From positions 1 through 34,924 of the forward strand of contig NZ_LGDG01000100.1 of assembly GCF_001279775.1 (NCBI RefSeq): a stretch of 34,924 bases of DNA. Direction: 5' to 3'. The notes under the pieces are model-generated. The model saw only the letters and a program-made list of their open reading frames with translations. It was not told the DNA's origin and ran no database searches. Origin of the DNA: Streptomyces sp. MMG1533. GTDB lineage: Bacteria; Actinomycetota; Actinomycetes; Streptomycetales; Streptomycetaceae. Made by a program: the position numbers and the translations under genes. Below are positions 8,288 to 16,325 of the stretch, piece after piece. Each line of letters opens with the position of its first letter. Positions within the stretch are counted from its first letter, which is position 1.

Positions 8288-9610
8288 ATGTCGCGAGTGC
8301 CAGAGTGGCTGGACCGGCTCGGCGCCAAACTGACCGACATGGGTGAGCGGTTCGGGGAGCGCCGGGCCGAGGCGGAGCGGGAGCACGAGGAGGCGGCGGA
8401 ACGGGACCTGTCCGCCGTCCACCTGCCGCCGCCCGCGGATCCCGCACCGCCGGTCGCGGTGGACCGCCCGGACCCCGCACTGGCCGTGCCCTGGGGCGTC
8501 CGGGTCGCCGCCGAGGCCGGCTGGCGCCTGCTCGTCCTCGCGGGCACGGTCTGGGTCCTCATGCGGGTCATCAGCGCCGTACAACTCGTGGTGCTGGCGT
8601 TCGTGGCGGCCCTGCTCATCACGGCACTGCTCCAGCCGACGGTGGAACGGCTGCGGAGGCTCGGCTTCCCGCGCGGGCTCGCCACCGCCCTCACCGCGGT
8701 CCTCGGCTTCGTCGTCATGGGCCTGATCGGATGGTTCGTGACCTGGCAGGTCATGGAGAACATCGACAACCTCTCCGACCAGATCCAGGACGGCATCGAC
8801 GAGTTGCGCAAGTGGCTGCTCAACAGCCCCTTCCACGTCACCGACAAGCAGATCAACGACATCGCCGAGAACCTGCGCGAGGCGGTCGGCGCGAACACCG
8901 ACCAGATCACCTCGGCGGGCCTGGAGGGCGTGACGGTCGTGGTCGAGGCGCTGACCGGCATACTGCTGGCGGCCTTCTCGACGCTGTTCCTGTTGTACGA
9001 CGGCCGGCGCATCTGGGAGTGGACACTGAAGCTGGTGCCGGCCGCGGCCCGGCCGGGTGTGGCGGGCGCGGGCCCGCGGGCCTGGCGGACGCTGACGGCG
9101 TACGTCCGCGGCACGGTGATAGTGGCCCTGATCGACGCCATCTTCATCGGCCTGGGCATCTACTTCCTCGACGTCCCGATGGCCGTCCCGCTCGCCGTGT
9201 TCATCTTCCTGTTCGCCTTCATCCCGCTCGTGGGCGCGGTCGTGTCGGGCGCGCTGGCGGTGGTGGTCGCGCTGGTGACGCAGGGCGTCTTCACGGCGGT
9301 CATGGTGCTGGCGGTGGTCCTGGCGGTCCAGCAGATCGAGGGCCACATCCTGCAACCGTTCATCCTGGGCCGGGCGGTTCGGGTGCACCCGTTGGCGGTG
9401 GTGCTGTCGGTCGCCGCGGGCGGCATGGTCGCCGGTATCGGGGGTGCGGTGGTGGCGGTGCCGCTGGTGGCGGTGACGAACACGGTGGTCGGCTATCTGC
9501 GGACGTACTCCCATGAGGCCGCGCTGAAACAGTCGCCGAAGCCGAGGGGTGCCACGGCCATGGAGTCGGCACCGGTGGCGTCCCCGCCGGCGGACACTCC
9601 GCAGGCGTAA
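8288..9610 (+). CDS. AI-2E family transporter (PerM-like permease)
   Basis: A 440-residue multi-spanning membrane protein of the AI-2E transporter family. Seen: a charged cytoplasmic N-terminus (1-70), about seven or eight hydrophobic segments starting near 78, the family's amphipathic stretch rich in NIDNLSDQIQDGIDEL between early and middle helices, and the C-terminal motif IEGHILQPFILGRAVRVHPLAVV, which is diagnostic. Family members export small molecules or ions, and few have known substrates. AAGGA lies 6 bases before ATG 8288; the open frame continues far upstream through the previous gene but only as a shadow. No partner gene is adjacent. Confidence 0.88.
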   Translation: MSRVPEWLDRLGAKLTDMGERFGERRAEAEREHEEAAERDLSAVHLPPPADPAPPVAVDRPDPALAVPWGVRVAAEAGWRLLVLAGTVWVLMRVISAVQLVVLAFVAALLITALLQPTVERLRRLGFPRGLATALTAVLGFVVMGLIGWFVTWQVMENIDNLSDQIQDGIDELRKWLLNSPFHVTDKQINDIAENLREAVGANTDQITSAGLEGVTVVVEALTGILLAAFSTLFLLYDGRRIWEWTLKLVPAAARPGVAGAGPRAWRTLTAYVRGTVIVALIDAIFIGLGIYFLDVPMAVPLAVFIFLFAFIPLVGAVVSGALAVVVALVTQGVFTAVMVLAVVLAVQQIEGHILQPFILGRAVRVHPLAVVLSVAAGGMVAGIGGAVVAVPLVAVTNTVVGYLRTYSHEAALKQSPKPRGATAMESAPVASPPADTPQA

Positions 9611-9643
9611 CACCCGGGGGATCGCCCCTTCGTCGTGCTTGTC

Positions 9644-9674
9644 GGACGGCCGCGTGAGGTTCACGCGGCCGTCC
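9644..9674 (+). terminator. terminator after the AI-2E transporter gene
   Basis: Perfect 14-bp stem, GGACGGCCGCGTGA (9644-9657) with TCACGCGGCCGTCC (9661-9674), and a 3-base loop. No long T run follows at once, though T-rich GGTTTTCG repeats begin about 15 bases later. Confidence 0.75.
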
Positions 9675-9873
9675 TCGCGTTCCGTGGTTTTCGTGGCTTT
9701 CGCGGTTTCCGTCCGCGAGCCGGGTGGGCCGTACGCGCGTGATCGCGACCGGCACCCCGCGCGATCCGATCCCGCGCCTCATGGGTGAGCGACGACCGAG
9801 CACGGCGATCGGAGCCTGCCATGACGGCACCCCACCACACCCACCACACCGGCGACACCGCGCGGCGGCCTCC
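9675..9873. other. non-coding stretch before the decayed regulators
   Basis: After the terminator comes a short run of related GTGGTTTTC, GTGGCTTTC and GCGGTTTCC words and then GC-rich sequence with GCGCG-based inverted repeats (about 9735-9775). Open frames cross it, but none has a ribosome site or a recognisable domain. The upstream part of the neighbouring pseudogene appears to have been lost here. Confidence 0.4.
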
Positions 9874-10630
9874 ACGGTCACCACACTCGGCGAGCATCTC
9901 GGCGGCCGGCTCGACCGGCTGTGCCGGGTCGCGCGGGTACCCGACCCCGTGGGCGCGTACGGCGCCTCACTGCGCGAAGGTGCAGGGCGGGCCGTGGCCC
10001 CGCTGTGGCTGCGGCACCAGGCCCGGGCGGCCGCGATCCTCGGCGACCCGGACCGGTGCGAGGAGGCGCGGGCCGCGCTGGAGCCGTACCGGGGGCTATG
10101 GCTGGTCTCCTTGCTCGGCTGGGACATCAGCGGCCCGGCGGAGTTGTGGACCGGCATCGTGGACGCCGCCCAGGAACGCTGGGACGCCGCGATCGGGGAG
10201 TTCACCGAAGCCCGGCGCACGGCCGACCGGCTGCACGCCCGCCCCTGGTCCGTGCGCGCCCGCGTCGAACTCGGCGCCGCCCGGCTCGCCCGCGACGCCC
10301 CCGGCGACCGCGACACCGCCGCCCCCCTGCTGAGGGACGCGGAAAGCGAGGCCCGGCGGCTCGGCATGACCCACCTGGCGCAGCGGGCCCGCCGCTCCGC
10401 CCCGGCCGTCACGCCGCCGCCGGTGCGCCGGCCCTCCCGACGGGCCCGACGAGTTCACCCGCACCGGCACCGTGTGGCGCCTGCGGTACGCGGGGCGCGT
10501 CGTCCCTGTGCCGGACGCCAAAGGGCAGCGTGATACGCACTGCCTGCTCGGCCGGGCCGCCTCGACTTCTGGCGCCGACTGCCCTGACCCTCCACGCTGG
10601 TGCAGCTCGTCGCCGGCGGGCTCGGGGTGA
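9874..10630 (+). pseudogene. remnant of a large ATPase/TPR-type regulator (frameshifted, N-terminus missing)
   Basis: One frame (to about 10420) encodes about 180 residues resembling the TPR-like tail of large actinobacterial ATP-binding regulators: a series of helix pairs including AAQERWDAAIGEFTEARRTADRL, then RPWSVRARVELGAARLARD and LRDAESEARRLGMTHLAQRA. The sequence then continues in a different frame (10442 onward) as PDEFTRTGTVWRLRYAG and VVPVPDAKGQRD, a block usually found just after such repeats in those proteins. The change of frame, the missing N-terminal nucleotide-binding part and an early stop argue for decay. Family assignment rests on recall of the C-terminal layout and is moderate. 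Confidence 0.55.
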
Positions 10631-10767
10631 CGCTGCTGCCGCGTACCGCCGTCAGGGGCGAGGCGACCCGCAGCAACCAGCTCCTCACAGGACTGCGGCC
10701 GTTGCCGGTGCGGGTTCTGGAGGCGGGGGAGTCCGCGGAAACAGGTGCCTGGAATTCGTTCAAATGA
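10591..10767 (+). pseudogene. C-terminal remnant of an OxyR-like LysR regulator
   Basis: A 58-residue frame begins without a start codon as STLVQLVAGGLGVTLLPRTA, the effector-domain end of OxyR-type LysR regulators. It continues through VRGEATRSNQLLTG and then jumps to LRPLPVRVLEAGES, the usual very end of such proteins, skipping the roughly 30 residues (an IALAMRTGAAR-type block) expected between. An in-frame deletion therefore removed an internal piece, and everything before the last quarter of the gene is gone. In several Streptomyces oxyR lies near here beside ahpC/ahpD (from memory); neither ahp gene is in this window. Confidence 0.65.
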
Positions 10768-10923
10768 GCACCGAACAAAGGCAGTCGAACAACCGAAAAA
10801 CTCAACTTCCGCCAGTCGGCGACAGCTCGCAATACCGCGTCCGGAATATGCGCCCCGGCCTGATACACATTCCTCCCTCAGCGCTACGCGTCAGGCGTGT
10901 GTGCGAAAAGGCCGAGGGGTGTG

Positions 10924-11757
10924 ATGTCGGGCTACGAGCTGCTCGCGCCGGCCCTGGCCAGGTGCGGCCACGAGGGCTTCACCGGGGAGCTGTGGGTCGC
11001 CGGACAACCCGGCGGCACCTTTCACCTCCGGGACGGACTCGTCGTCGCCGTGGAGTCCCCCGGCGCGCCGGGACCCGAGGCGCTGCTGCTGCGCTCCGGG
11101 CGGGTCAGCGGCGAGCAGTGGGCCGAGCTGGTGCGGGAGTCCGGCGGCTCGCGCTGGCCGGTGACCGCGCTGGTCGCCCACGGGTACGCGGGGGCCGCCC
11201 AGCTCCGGGTGGTCTGCTCGATGGCCCTGCACGACGCGGCCTTCGCGATCGTCGCGGGCCGCGTGGACGGCTGTGAACGCACCCTCGCGGCCGAGCCGTT
11301 CGCCCAGGTCCCGGTGGGGGAGCGGCCCGCCCGGCTGCTGCGGGAGGCGGCCCGCAAACTCGCCGCCGTAGCCGCCCTGCCCCACCCGGTACGCCCCGAC
11401 CGCGACCGTCCGGTACCCGCGACCGGCTCCGCGGCCGGCCCCCTCTCCGCACTCCGCCGGGAGTTGCTCGCCCACGCCGACGGCCGCCGGACCGCCCGAG
11501 ACCTCGCCTTCCGCACCGGACGCGGCGTCTACACCGTCACCGTCGAAGTCGCCCGGATGCTCGCCGAGGGACTCCTGGAGCTCCCCGGGACGCCCGCCCC
11601 GCTCCCGGTCCTCCGCATTCCCCCCGACGGCCAGGGCGTCCGGCAACGGCAACCGCCGCCCGCCGAGCAGGCCCCGCCTCCGCCCCCGGCACGAACCGAT
11701 CTGCCCCGCCGAAAACCGGGCGGCTTCTTCCGGATGCGGAACGGAAGCCCCAAATGA
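10924..11757 (+). CDS. DUF4388-like protein with C-terminal winged helix, first gene of a roadblock operon
   Basis: A 277-residue soluble protein. The N-terminal part (about 15-65), with GFTGELWVAGQPGGTFHLRD and then LVVAVESPG, looks like the DUF4388/PATAN layout seen in two-component and GTPase-linked bacterial proteins. Residues about 175-220 (LRRELLAHADGRRTARDLAF, then VTVEVARMLAEGLLELP) resemble a small winged helix. The last 55 residues are Pro-rich and basic, probably disordered. ATG 10924 follows GAGGGG by 4 bases. Its stop codon lies in the first copy of a 15-bp repeat that can couple it to the next gene. Role unknown; context suggests small-GTPase or regulatory signalling. Confidence 0.6.
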   Translation: MSGYELLAPALARCGHEGFTGELWVAGQPGGTFHLRDGLVVAVESPGAPGPEALLLRSGRVSGEQWAELVRESGGSRWPVTALVAHGYAGAAQLRVVCSMALHDAAFAIVAGRVDGCERTLAAEPFAQVPVGERPARLLREAARKLAAVAALPHPVRPDRDRPVPATGSAAGPLSALRRELLAHADGRRTARDLAFRTGRGVYTVTVEVARMLAEGLLELPGTPAPLPVLRIPPDGQGVRQRQPPPAEQAPPPPPARTDLPRRKPGGFFRMRNGSPK

Positions 11758-11807
11758 CCGGACCCCAAATGACCGGACCCCAAATGACCGGACCCCAAAT
11801 GACCGGA
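11748..11807 (+). repeat. four tandem copies of a 15-bp repeat at a gene junction
   Basis: Four perfect copies of CCCCAAATGACCGGA (11748, 11763, 11778, 11793). Copy 1 contains the stop codon of the DUF4388-like gene. Every copy carries ATGA, and because 15 is a multiple of 3 all four ATGs lie in the same frame, which runs open into the downstream roadblock gene as repeated MTGPQ. Confidence 0.95.
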
Positions 11808-11867
11808 ATCCCCATCGCCGAGCGAAGAACCCGATCAGACGTGAACAGAAATAGGGGAGTTGGATAC

Positions 11868-12254
11868 ATGGATCACCAAGCCCTCGCGCTGGAAATGCGC
11901 GGCCTCCGCGAACAGGTCACCGGCATCACCGACACCGCCGTCGCCGCCGCCGACGGACTGCTGATCGCCGCCGACACCGCCGACTCCATCGACCCGGAGG
12001 GCCTCGCCGCCCTCGCCGCGGCCGGCCTCGGCCTCGCCCGCCGTACCTCCGAGGCGACCGCCCGCGGCACCCTGCGCCGGACGGTGACGTACGGCAGCCA
12101 CGGCTGCGCCGCGTTCTACGCCGTCGGCAACACCGCTCTGATGGTCGTCCTGGGCGACGAGGGGATCGACGTGGACCAGCTCCACCGCGCGACCCAGCCG
12201 ACCCTGCGCCGTATCGACTCGATCCTCACCGAGAAAGCAGCAGAAGGAGTCTGA
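11868..12254 (+). CDS. roadblock/LC7 domain protein (first of two)
   Basis: A 128-residue roadblock/LC7 (MglB-like) protein. Seen: EMRGLREQVTGITDTAVAAADGLLIAADT at the front, the alternating strand-helix pattern, and a closing RATQPTLRRIDSILTEKA helix. Roadblock proteins usually regulate small Ras-like GTPases or stabilise dimers. AGGGGAG lies 8 bases before ATG 11868, so this is the best start; a 38-residue longer form beginning at any of four upstream ATGs (11754 onward) is also possible. The next gene follows after 4 bases. Confidence 0.82.
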   Translation: MDHQALALEMRGLREQVTGITDTAVAAADGLLIAADTADSIDPEGLAALAAAGLGLARRTSEATARGTLRRTVTYGSHGCAAFYAVGNTALMVVLGDEGIDVDQLHRATQPTLRRIDSILTEKAAEGV

Positions 12255-12258
12255 AGGG

Positions 12259-12687
12259 ATGGCGACAAAGCGTATGACCTCCGGTTTCTCCGACCAGGTG
12301 ATGGGCCTGGTCAAGTCCCTCCGCACCGACGCCCCCGACTGCGTCGCCTCCGGTGTGGTCGACATGGCCACCGGCATGCTGCTCTCCTACGAGACGGTCG
12401 AGAGCCACCCGCCAGAGGTACTCGACCTGCTGGCGGGTGCGACTCTCGACCTGTTCCAGGGCCGTACGGTCGTGATGATCGAGGACGTCTTCAAGGAGCG
12501 CCGCGGGATCAGCACTGACAACCACTTCTTCCAGGAGATCCTCGTCAACAGCGAGAACCTGACCCATCTGTTCGTGCGGATGAACGAGCAGCAGGACGTC
12601 GTCGCCGTGGTCGTGTGCCGCAAGTCGGTGAACGTGGGCATGCTGTTCGCCCAGGTGCGACGAGTGGTACGGGAGTACGGCCTCTGA
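12259..12687 (+). CDS. roadblock/LC7 domain protein (second of two)
   Basis: A 142-residue relative of the preceding protein but clearly divergent from it. Seen: a central VASGVVDMATGMLLSYETVE strand-turn-strand, a helix LDLLAGATLDLFQG, and strands HLFVRMNEQQDVVAVVVCR followed by a C-terminal helix. GAAGGAG at the end of the previous gene lies 8 bases before the ATG, so the two are translated from one message. The pair may form a heterodimer. No histidine kinase, DUF742 or GTPase gene, the usual Streptomyces conservon partners, is adjacent. Confidence 0.8.
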   Translation: MATKRMTSGFSDQVMGLVKSLRTDAPDCVASGVVDMATGMLLSYETVESHPPEVLDLLAGATLDLFQGRTVVMIEDVFKERRGISTDNHFFQEILVNSENLTHLFVRMNEQQDVVAVVVCRKSVNVGMLFAQVRRVVREYGL

Positions 12688-12696
12688 CCGAACCGG

Positions 12697-12728
12697 CGGG
12701 CTGCGGGGGCTACTCCGTCCGCAGCCCG
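12697..12728. terminator. bidirectional terminator between the roadblock operon and the permease gene
   Basis: Perfect 10-bp stem, CGGGCTGCGG (12697-12706) with CCGCAGCCCG (12719-12728). The loop contains the TAG stop of the leftward permease gene, so its last codons form one arm. It can serve both convergent transcripts. Confidence 0.65.
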
Positions 12729-15079
12729 TCCGGCCGCATCAGCCTGAGCAGCGGCTGCAGGCTGAGCAGCGTCACCACCAGGACGACCGCGGCACCGACG
12801 CCGGTCATCGACAGCACGCTCGGCCAGTCCACGCGCACCGAGGTGTTCGTCATCCGCAGCAGGACCGCGCCCAGCGTCAGCCCCACCACCGAGGCCAGCA
12901 GCAGACCGAGCGCGATCGGGATCGCCGTCTGCCACAGCACCGACAGACTCAGCGTGCGCCGCCGGGTCCCGAAGGCGACCAGCGCCGACAACAGCCGCTT
13001 GCGCTCGCGGAGTTGCTCCAGCTGCGAGACCAGGAGGCTCGCGCCGATCAGGGCGAGGACGCAGGAGGCGCCGACGAAGAGGCCGGTGCGGATGGCGGTG
13101 TAGCGGTCGGACCGCTGGACCGACTGCCACTCCATCGGCTCGCTCAACGGGTCGACGGTCGCCGCCGTGTTCCGCACCAGGTCGCGCACGTCCGGCACGG
13201 ACTCGTCGAGCTTGAGGTAGAGCTGCCCGTACAGTGCCTCGCCGACCGCGGCCGGCAGCGCCTTCGGGGTGATCAGGAAGCCGCCCCGCTCCGACCAGGT
13301 CGGGTCCGGGCGGGCCTGCGCCTGCTTCAGCACCGACGGCAGCACCCAGGGGGTCTCCGCCGCCTTCGGGGAGCCCTCGTAGGACGGGTCGAAGTACAGC
13401 GTCCGGCCGGCCTTCGCCAGCTTCGGCGTGTCGGTGTCGTACTCGGCGCCCTGTACGGCGAACACGTCACCGTCCCGGCACGAGGGCAGCTCGGCCACCT
13501 CCCGCAGCGCCGCGCAGTCCCCGACGGTCGCCTCGGCCCCGAGGACCGGGTCCCTGCGCCGCTCGCCGAGGTATCCCTCGGAGTACGCGTGGACCCGGCG
13601 CACGCCCTCGGTCCGGCGGAACTTCTCGGCGGCCGGGCCGAGCCGTTCCTCGTTCCTCAGCGTCACCTGCATCTGCGCCCGCGTGAGGTCGTAGCCGGTG
13701 TCCTTCGTGTAGTCGCTCTCCACCCCGGCGAACAACATCTGCAGTGCGATCGCCCCGGCCACCGCCACGGCGATGCCGTTGACCATGCGGGCCGCCGTAC
13801 CGCTGCTCAACTGGAGTCTCCGGACGGCCAGTTGCCAGGCGACGCCGCCTCGGCCGAGCCGCGCCACGACCGCCTCGACGATCCAGGGCAGCAGCGCCGT
13901 CACGCCGACGAGCAGCAGCAGGACACCGCCGACGACCAGGTACTGGTTGAAGTCGCCCTCGTCGCGGCCCTGTCCGACCATCGGGTAGAGCATCGCGAGC
14001 CCGCCCAGCGGCAGCAGCAGCCGCCACCACAGCCGACGCCGCGCGGGCTTCGCCGTACGCACCACACCGAGCGGCTCGATGACGACACTGCGCAGCGCGA
14101 ACAGCGTGACCAGTACGGCGGCCGTCGGCACCGCGAGGCCGACCAGCAGGGCCAGCGCGGGGGAGGGGTTGAGGTCGCTGGGGAACACGCTGACGTCGAA
14201 GACCTCCACCGAGCCCGCCACTTGACGGCCGATCAGGAAGAAGCCCGCGCCGAACAGCAGGCCGAGTGTCGCGCCTGCCAGCGCCTCGCCGGCGGCGATC
14301 CTCCGGGTCGCCCAGCCGTCGGACCCCATCAGGCGCAGCGCCGCGAGCCGTCGGTCGCGCCGCTCGCCGCCGAACCGTACGGCCGCGGCGATGAACACGG
14401 CGACCGGCATCAGCAGCACCACGAACACCACGAGGATCAGCAGGAGCAGTACGGGGTCGGTCTTCTCGGTGATCGGGTTCGGATCGCCGAACCGGTCGAT
14501 CCGGTGGACCGGTCCGCTGCCGATCCTGTCCGCGAGGCCGTCGCCGCCCCGGTAGAAGGAGAGTTCGGCCGGTCCGATCAGCCCGCTGTCGTCGATCGTT
14601 CCCACGATCCGGTCCGCCAGCCGCTCCCGCAGCAGCTTCGCGTCGCCGGAGTCCAGCAGTTCCTTCAGCGCGGGGGAGACCACCATCTCGCCCACCGCGG
14701 GAAAACGGTCCACCCCCGGCGGCAACGGCGCCCGCGCCCCCTCGGGCTCCAGCTCCCGGCCCCGGATGTCCTTGTCGCGGAAGGTGGTTCCGGTGGACGC
14801 GAGCAGCAGCGTGTCGTCCGCCTTGGGCAGGGCCGTGCCGCCGTAGGTGAGGTCCGCGCGCGCGTTCCCCCGTTCGGTCCGCGCGGTCTCCACATTCGGC
14901 AGCGCGGTCGTCAGCAGCAGCAACGCCACGCCCAGCCCCACGCCCACGGCCGTCAGCAGCGCCCGCACCCATCCCTCGCGCCCCCCGGCGAACGCGAACC
15001 TGACCCCCATGGCCAGGTCCCGCGACCTCCCCCACGCTCGGCTTCGATCGGGCGGGAGATGCCCCCTCCTCCCCCTCAT
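12710..15079 (-). CDS. FtsX-like ABC transporter permease
   Basis: A 789-residue permease with the MacB/FtsX layout: a first membrane segment near 38-58, a large outer domain, a group of membrane segments at about 225-390, another near 435-455, a second outer domain, and three segments at the C-terminus (about 665-780). ATG 15079 overlaps the ATPase stop in an ATGA, suggesting coupling. A Streptomyces-type hairpin repeat lies within codons 8-18 (PPDRSRAWG), just before a second ATG (15010, MGVRFAF) where conserved sequence begins, so the true start could be 15010. Partner of the ATPase; probably exports lipids, peptides or antibiotics, or relays an envelope signal. Confidence 0.85.
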   Translation of the reverse strand: MRGRRGHLPPDRSRAWGRSRDLAMGVRFAFAGGREGWVRALLTAVGVGLGVALLLLTTALPNVETARTERGNARADLTYGGTALPKADDTLLLASTGTTFRDKDIRGRELEPEGARAPLPPGVDRFPAVGEMVVSPALKELLDSGDAKLLRERLADRIVGTIDDSGLIGPAELSFYRGGDGLADRIGSGPVHRIDRFGDPNPITEKTDPVLLLLILVVFVVLLMPVAVFIAAAVRFGGERRDRRLAALRLMGSDGWATRRIAAGEALAGATLGLLFGAGFFLIGRQVAGSVEVFDVSVFPSDLNPSPALALLVGLAVPTAAVLVTLFALRSVVIEPLGVVRTAKPARRRLWWRLLLPLGGLAMLYPMVGQGRDEGDFNQYLVVGGVLLLLVGVTALLPWIVEAVVARLGRGGVAWQLAVRRLQLSSGTAARMVNGIAVAVAGAIALQMLFAGVESDYTKDTGYDLTRAQMQVTLRNEERLGPAAEKFRRTEGVRRVHAYSEGYLGERRRDPVLGAEATVGDCAALREVAELPSCRDGDVFAVQGAEYDTDTPKLAKAGRTLYFDPSYEGSPKAAETPWVLPSVLKQAQARPDPTWSERGGFLITPKALPAAVGEALYGQLYLKLDESVPDVRDLVRNTAATVDPLSEPMEWQSVQRSDRYTAIRTGLFVGASCVLALIGASLLVSQLEQLRERKRLLSALVAFGTRRRTLSLSVLWQTAIPIALGLLLASVVGLTLGAVLLRMTNTSVRVDWPSVLSMTGVGAAVVLVVTLLSLQPLLRLMRPDGLRTE
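15027..15058. repeat. Streptomyces-type hairpin repeat inside the permease 5' end
   Basis: An imperfect inverted repeat with CTCCC at one end, GGGAG at the other and a CGGCTTCG turn in the middle. Related sequences are scattered between genes in many Streptomyces genomes (recall). Here it is translated as part of the permease N-terminus. Confidence 0.6.
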
Positions 15080-15765
15080 ATGACCCGCTCCATGTCCCGG
15101 GACTTCCCGTCCCGTACGACGATCTCGCGGTCGGAGTAGGCGGCCACCCGCGCCTCGTGCGTGACCAGCACGACGGCCGCGTTGGTGGACCGGGCGGCGT
15201 CCGTGAGCAGCTCCATCACGCGCTCGCCGTTGAGCGAGTCGAGCGCGCCGGTCGGTTCGTCGGCGAACAGCACGCGCGGGTTGGTGACCAACGAGCGGGC
15301 GACGGCGACCCGCTGTCCCTGCCCGCCGGACACCTCACCGGGCCGCTTCTTCCTCAGGTCGTCGACCTCCAGCCGCTCCATCCACGACAGCGCGGCCCGC
15401 TCGGCCTCCTTGCGGGAGGTGCCGTTCAGCCTGAGCGGCAGGGCGACGTTCTCCACGCAGGTCAACTCGGGCACCAGCTGCCCGAACTGGAAGACGAACC
15501 CGAACTCGCTGCGCCTGAGCGCACTGCGCCGGGCGTCGTTCATGGTGGCCATCTCGTGCCCGTTGTACGTGATCGACCCGGAGTCGGGCGTCACGATCCC
15601 GGCGAGACAGTGCAGCAGGGTCGACTTGCCGGACCCGGACGGGCCCATCACGGCGACGACCTCACCGGCGTGGATGGAGAACTCGGCGCCGTCGAGCGCG
15701 ACGGTCGGCCCGTACGCCTTGCGCAGCCCGTCGGCCGCGAGCAGGGAACCTGCGGGGGCGGTCAC
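15076..15765 (-). CDS. ABC transporter ATP-binding protein (MacB/LolD type)
   Basis: A 229-residue ATPase of the MacB/LolD class. Seen: Walker A GPSGSGKST at 41-49, Q-loop Gln93 in FQF, signature VSGGQGQR at 145-152, Walker B VLFADE at 165-170 and the switch His203. The signature is SGGQG rather than SGGQQ, a common variant. GTG 15765 overlaps the PadR stop in a GTGA, and its stop overlaps the permease start in an ATGA, so regulator, ATPase and permease form one tightly coupled operon. The frame is open upstream through the PadR gene only as a shadow. Confidence 0.92.
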   Translation of the reverse strand: MTAPAGSLLAADGLRKAYGPTVALDGAEFSIHAGEVVAVMGPSGSGKSTLLHCLAGIVTPDSGSITYNGHEMATMNDARRSALRRSEFGFVFQFGQLVPELTCVENVALPLRLNGTSRKEAERAALSWMERLEVDDLRKKRPGEVSGGQGQRVAVARSLVTNPRVLFADEPTGALDSLNGERVMELLTDAARSTNAAVVLVTHEARVAAYSDREIVVRDGKSRDMERVI

Positions 15766-16286
15766 TTGGTCACCACCTCGGCGAGCTTCTCCAGCCGCGC
15801 GGCCGTCAGCTCCAGCCAGCGCAGGTCGGCCTCCAGATGGAACAGCGCGTGGTCGCAGATCAGCTGGTCGGCCAGATCGCCCTTGCGCTTGCGGTCGGTG
15901 AGGATCCGCATCATGCGCAGGTGCTCGGCGCGCTGGGTGTCGAGGATGTCGCCCGCGTCGCGCCGGGTGAGCAGCGCGAGGACGACCTTGGTGTACAGCG
16001 TCGACTGGAGGTACGGCTCGGGCTTCTCCGGGGTCGCGAGCCACCGCTGTACGTCGGTGATGCCGGCCTCGGTGATGGCGTACCGCTTGCGTTCGGGCCC
16101 GCCGCCGGGTTCGATCCCGTCGACCTCGACGAGCCCGTGCTTCAGGAGGCGGGACATCGTCGAGTAGACCTGGCCGTAGTGCAGCGGCCGGTCGTGACCG
16201 AACTTCTCGTCGAAGGCCCGCTTCAGGTCGTAGCCGTGGCGGGGGCCGGACTCCAGGAGTCCCAGAAGGGTGTGACCGATGGACAT
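15762..16286 (-). CDS. PadR family transcriptional regulator
   Basis: A 174-residue regulator. Seen: an N-terminal PadR winged helix, SIGHTLLGLLESGPRHGYDL at 2-21, with LHYGQVYSTMSRLLKHGLVE at about 35-54, the charged wing GGPERKRYAIT, and a C-terminal helical dimer domain ending in LEADLRWLELTAARLEKL. It heads the operon with the ABC ATPase and permease and probably represses it, releasing on a toxic or envelope-active ligand. A repeated GTGTATA pair lies just upstream. The ribosome site before ATG 16286 is weak. Assignment is firm; ligand unknown. Confidence 0.92.
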   Translation of the reverse strand: MSIGHTLLGLLESGPRHGYDLKRAFDEKFGHDRPLHYGQVYSTMSRLLKHGLVEVDGIEPGGGPERKRYAITEAGITDVQRWLATPEKPEPYLQSTLYTKVVLALLTRRDAGDILDTQRAEHLRMMRILTDRKRKGDLADQLICDHALFHLEADLRWLELTAARLEKLAEVVTK

Positions 16287-16305
16287 GGAGCGGACTCTAC
16301 ACGGG

Positions 16306-16325
16306 GTGTATACCTCGTGTGTATA
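16306..16325 (-). promoter_or_regulatory. probable PadR operator and promoter
   Basis: Two direct GTGTATA copies (16306-16312 and 16319-16325) spaced 13 bp start to start, AT-rich against the surroundings. On the minus strand the nearer copy gives TATACA about 20 bases before the PadR start codon, a fair -10 element, so a bound regulator would cover the promoter. Confidence 0.55.

Noticed and set aside
13013..15139. 708-codon open frame on the plus strand over the permease gene
   Set aside because: Antisense shadow; Arg/Gln/His-rich with no family resemblance, while the minus frame has membrane segments and coupling signals.
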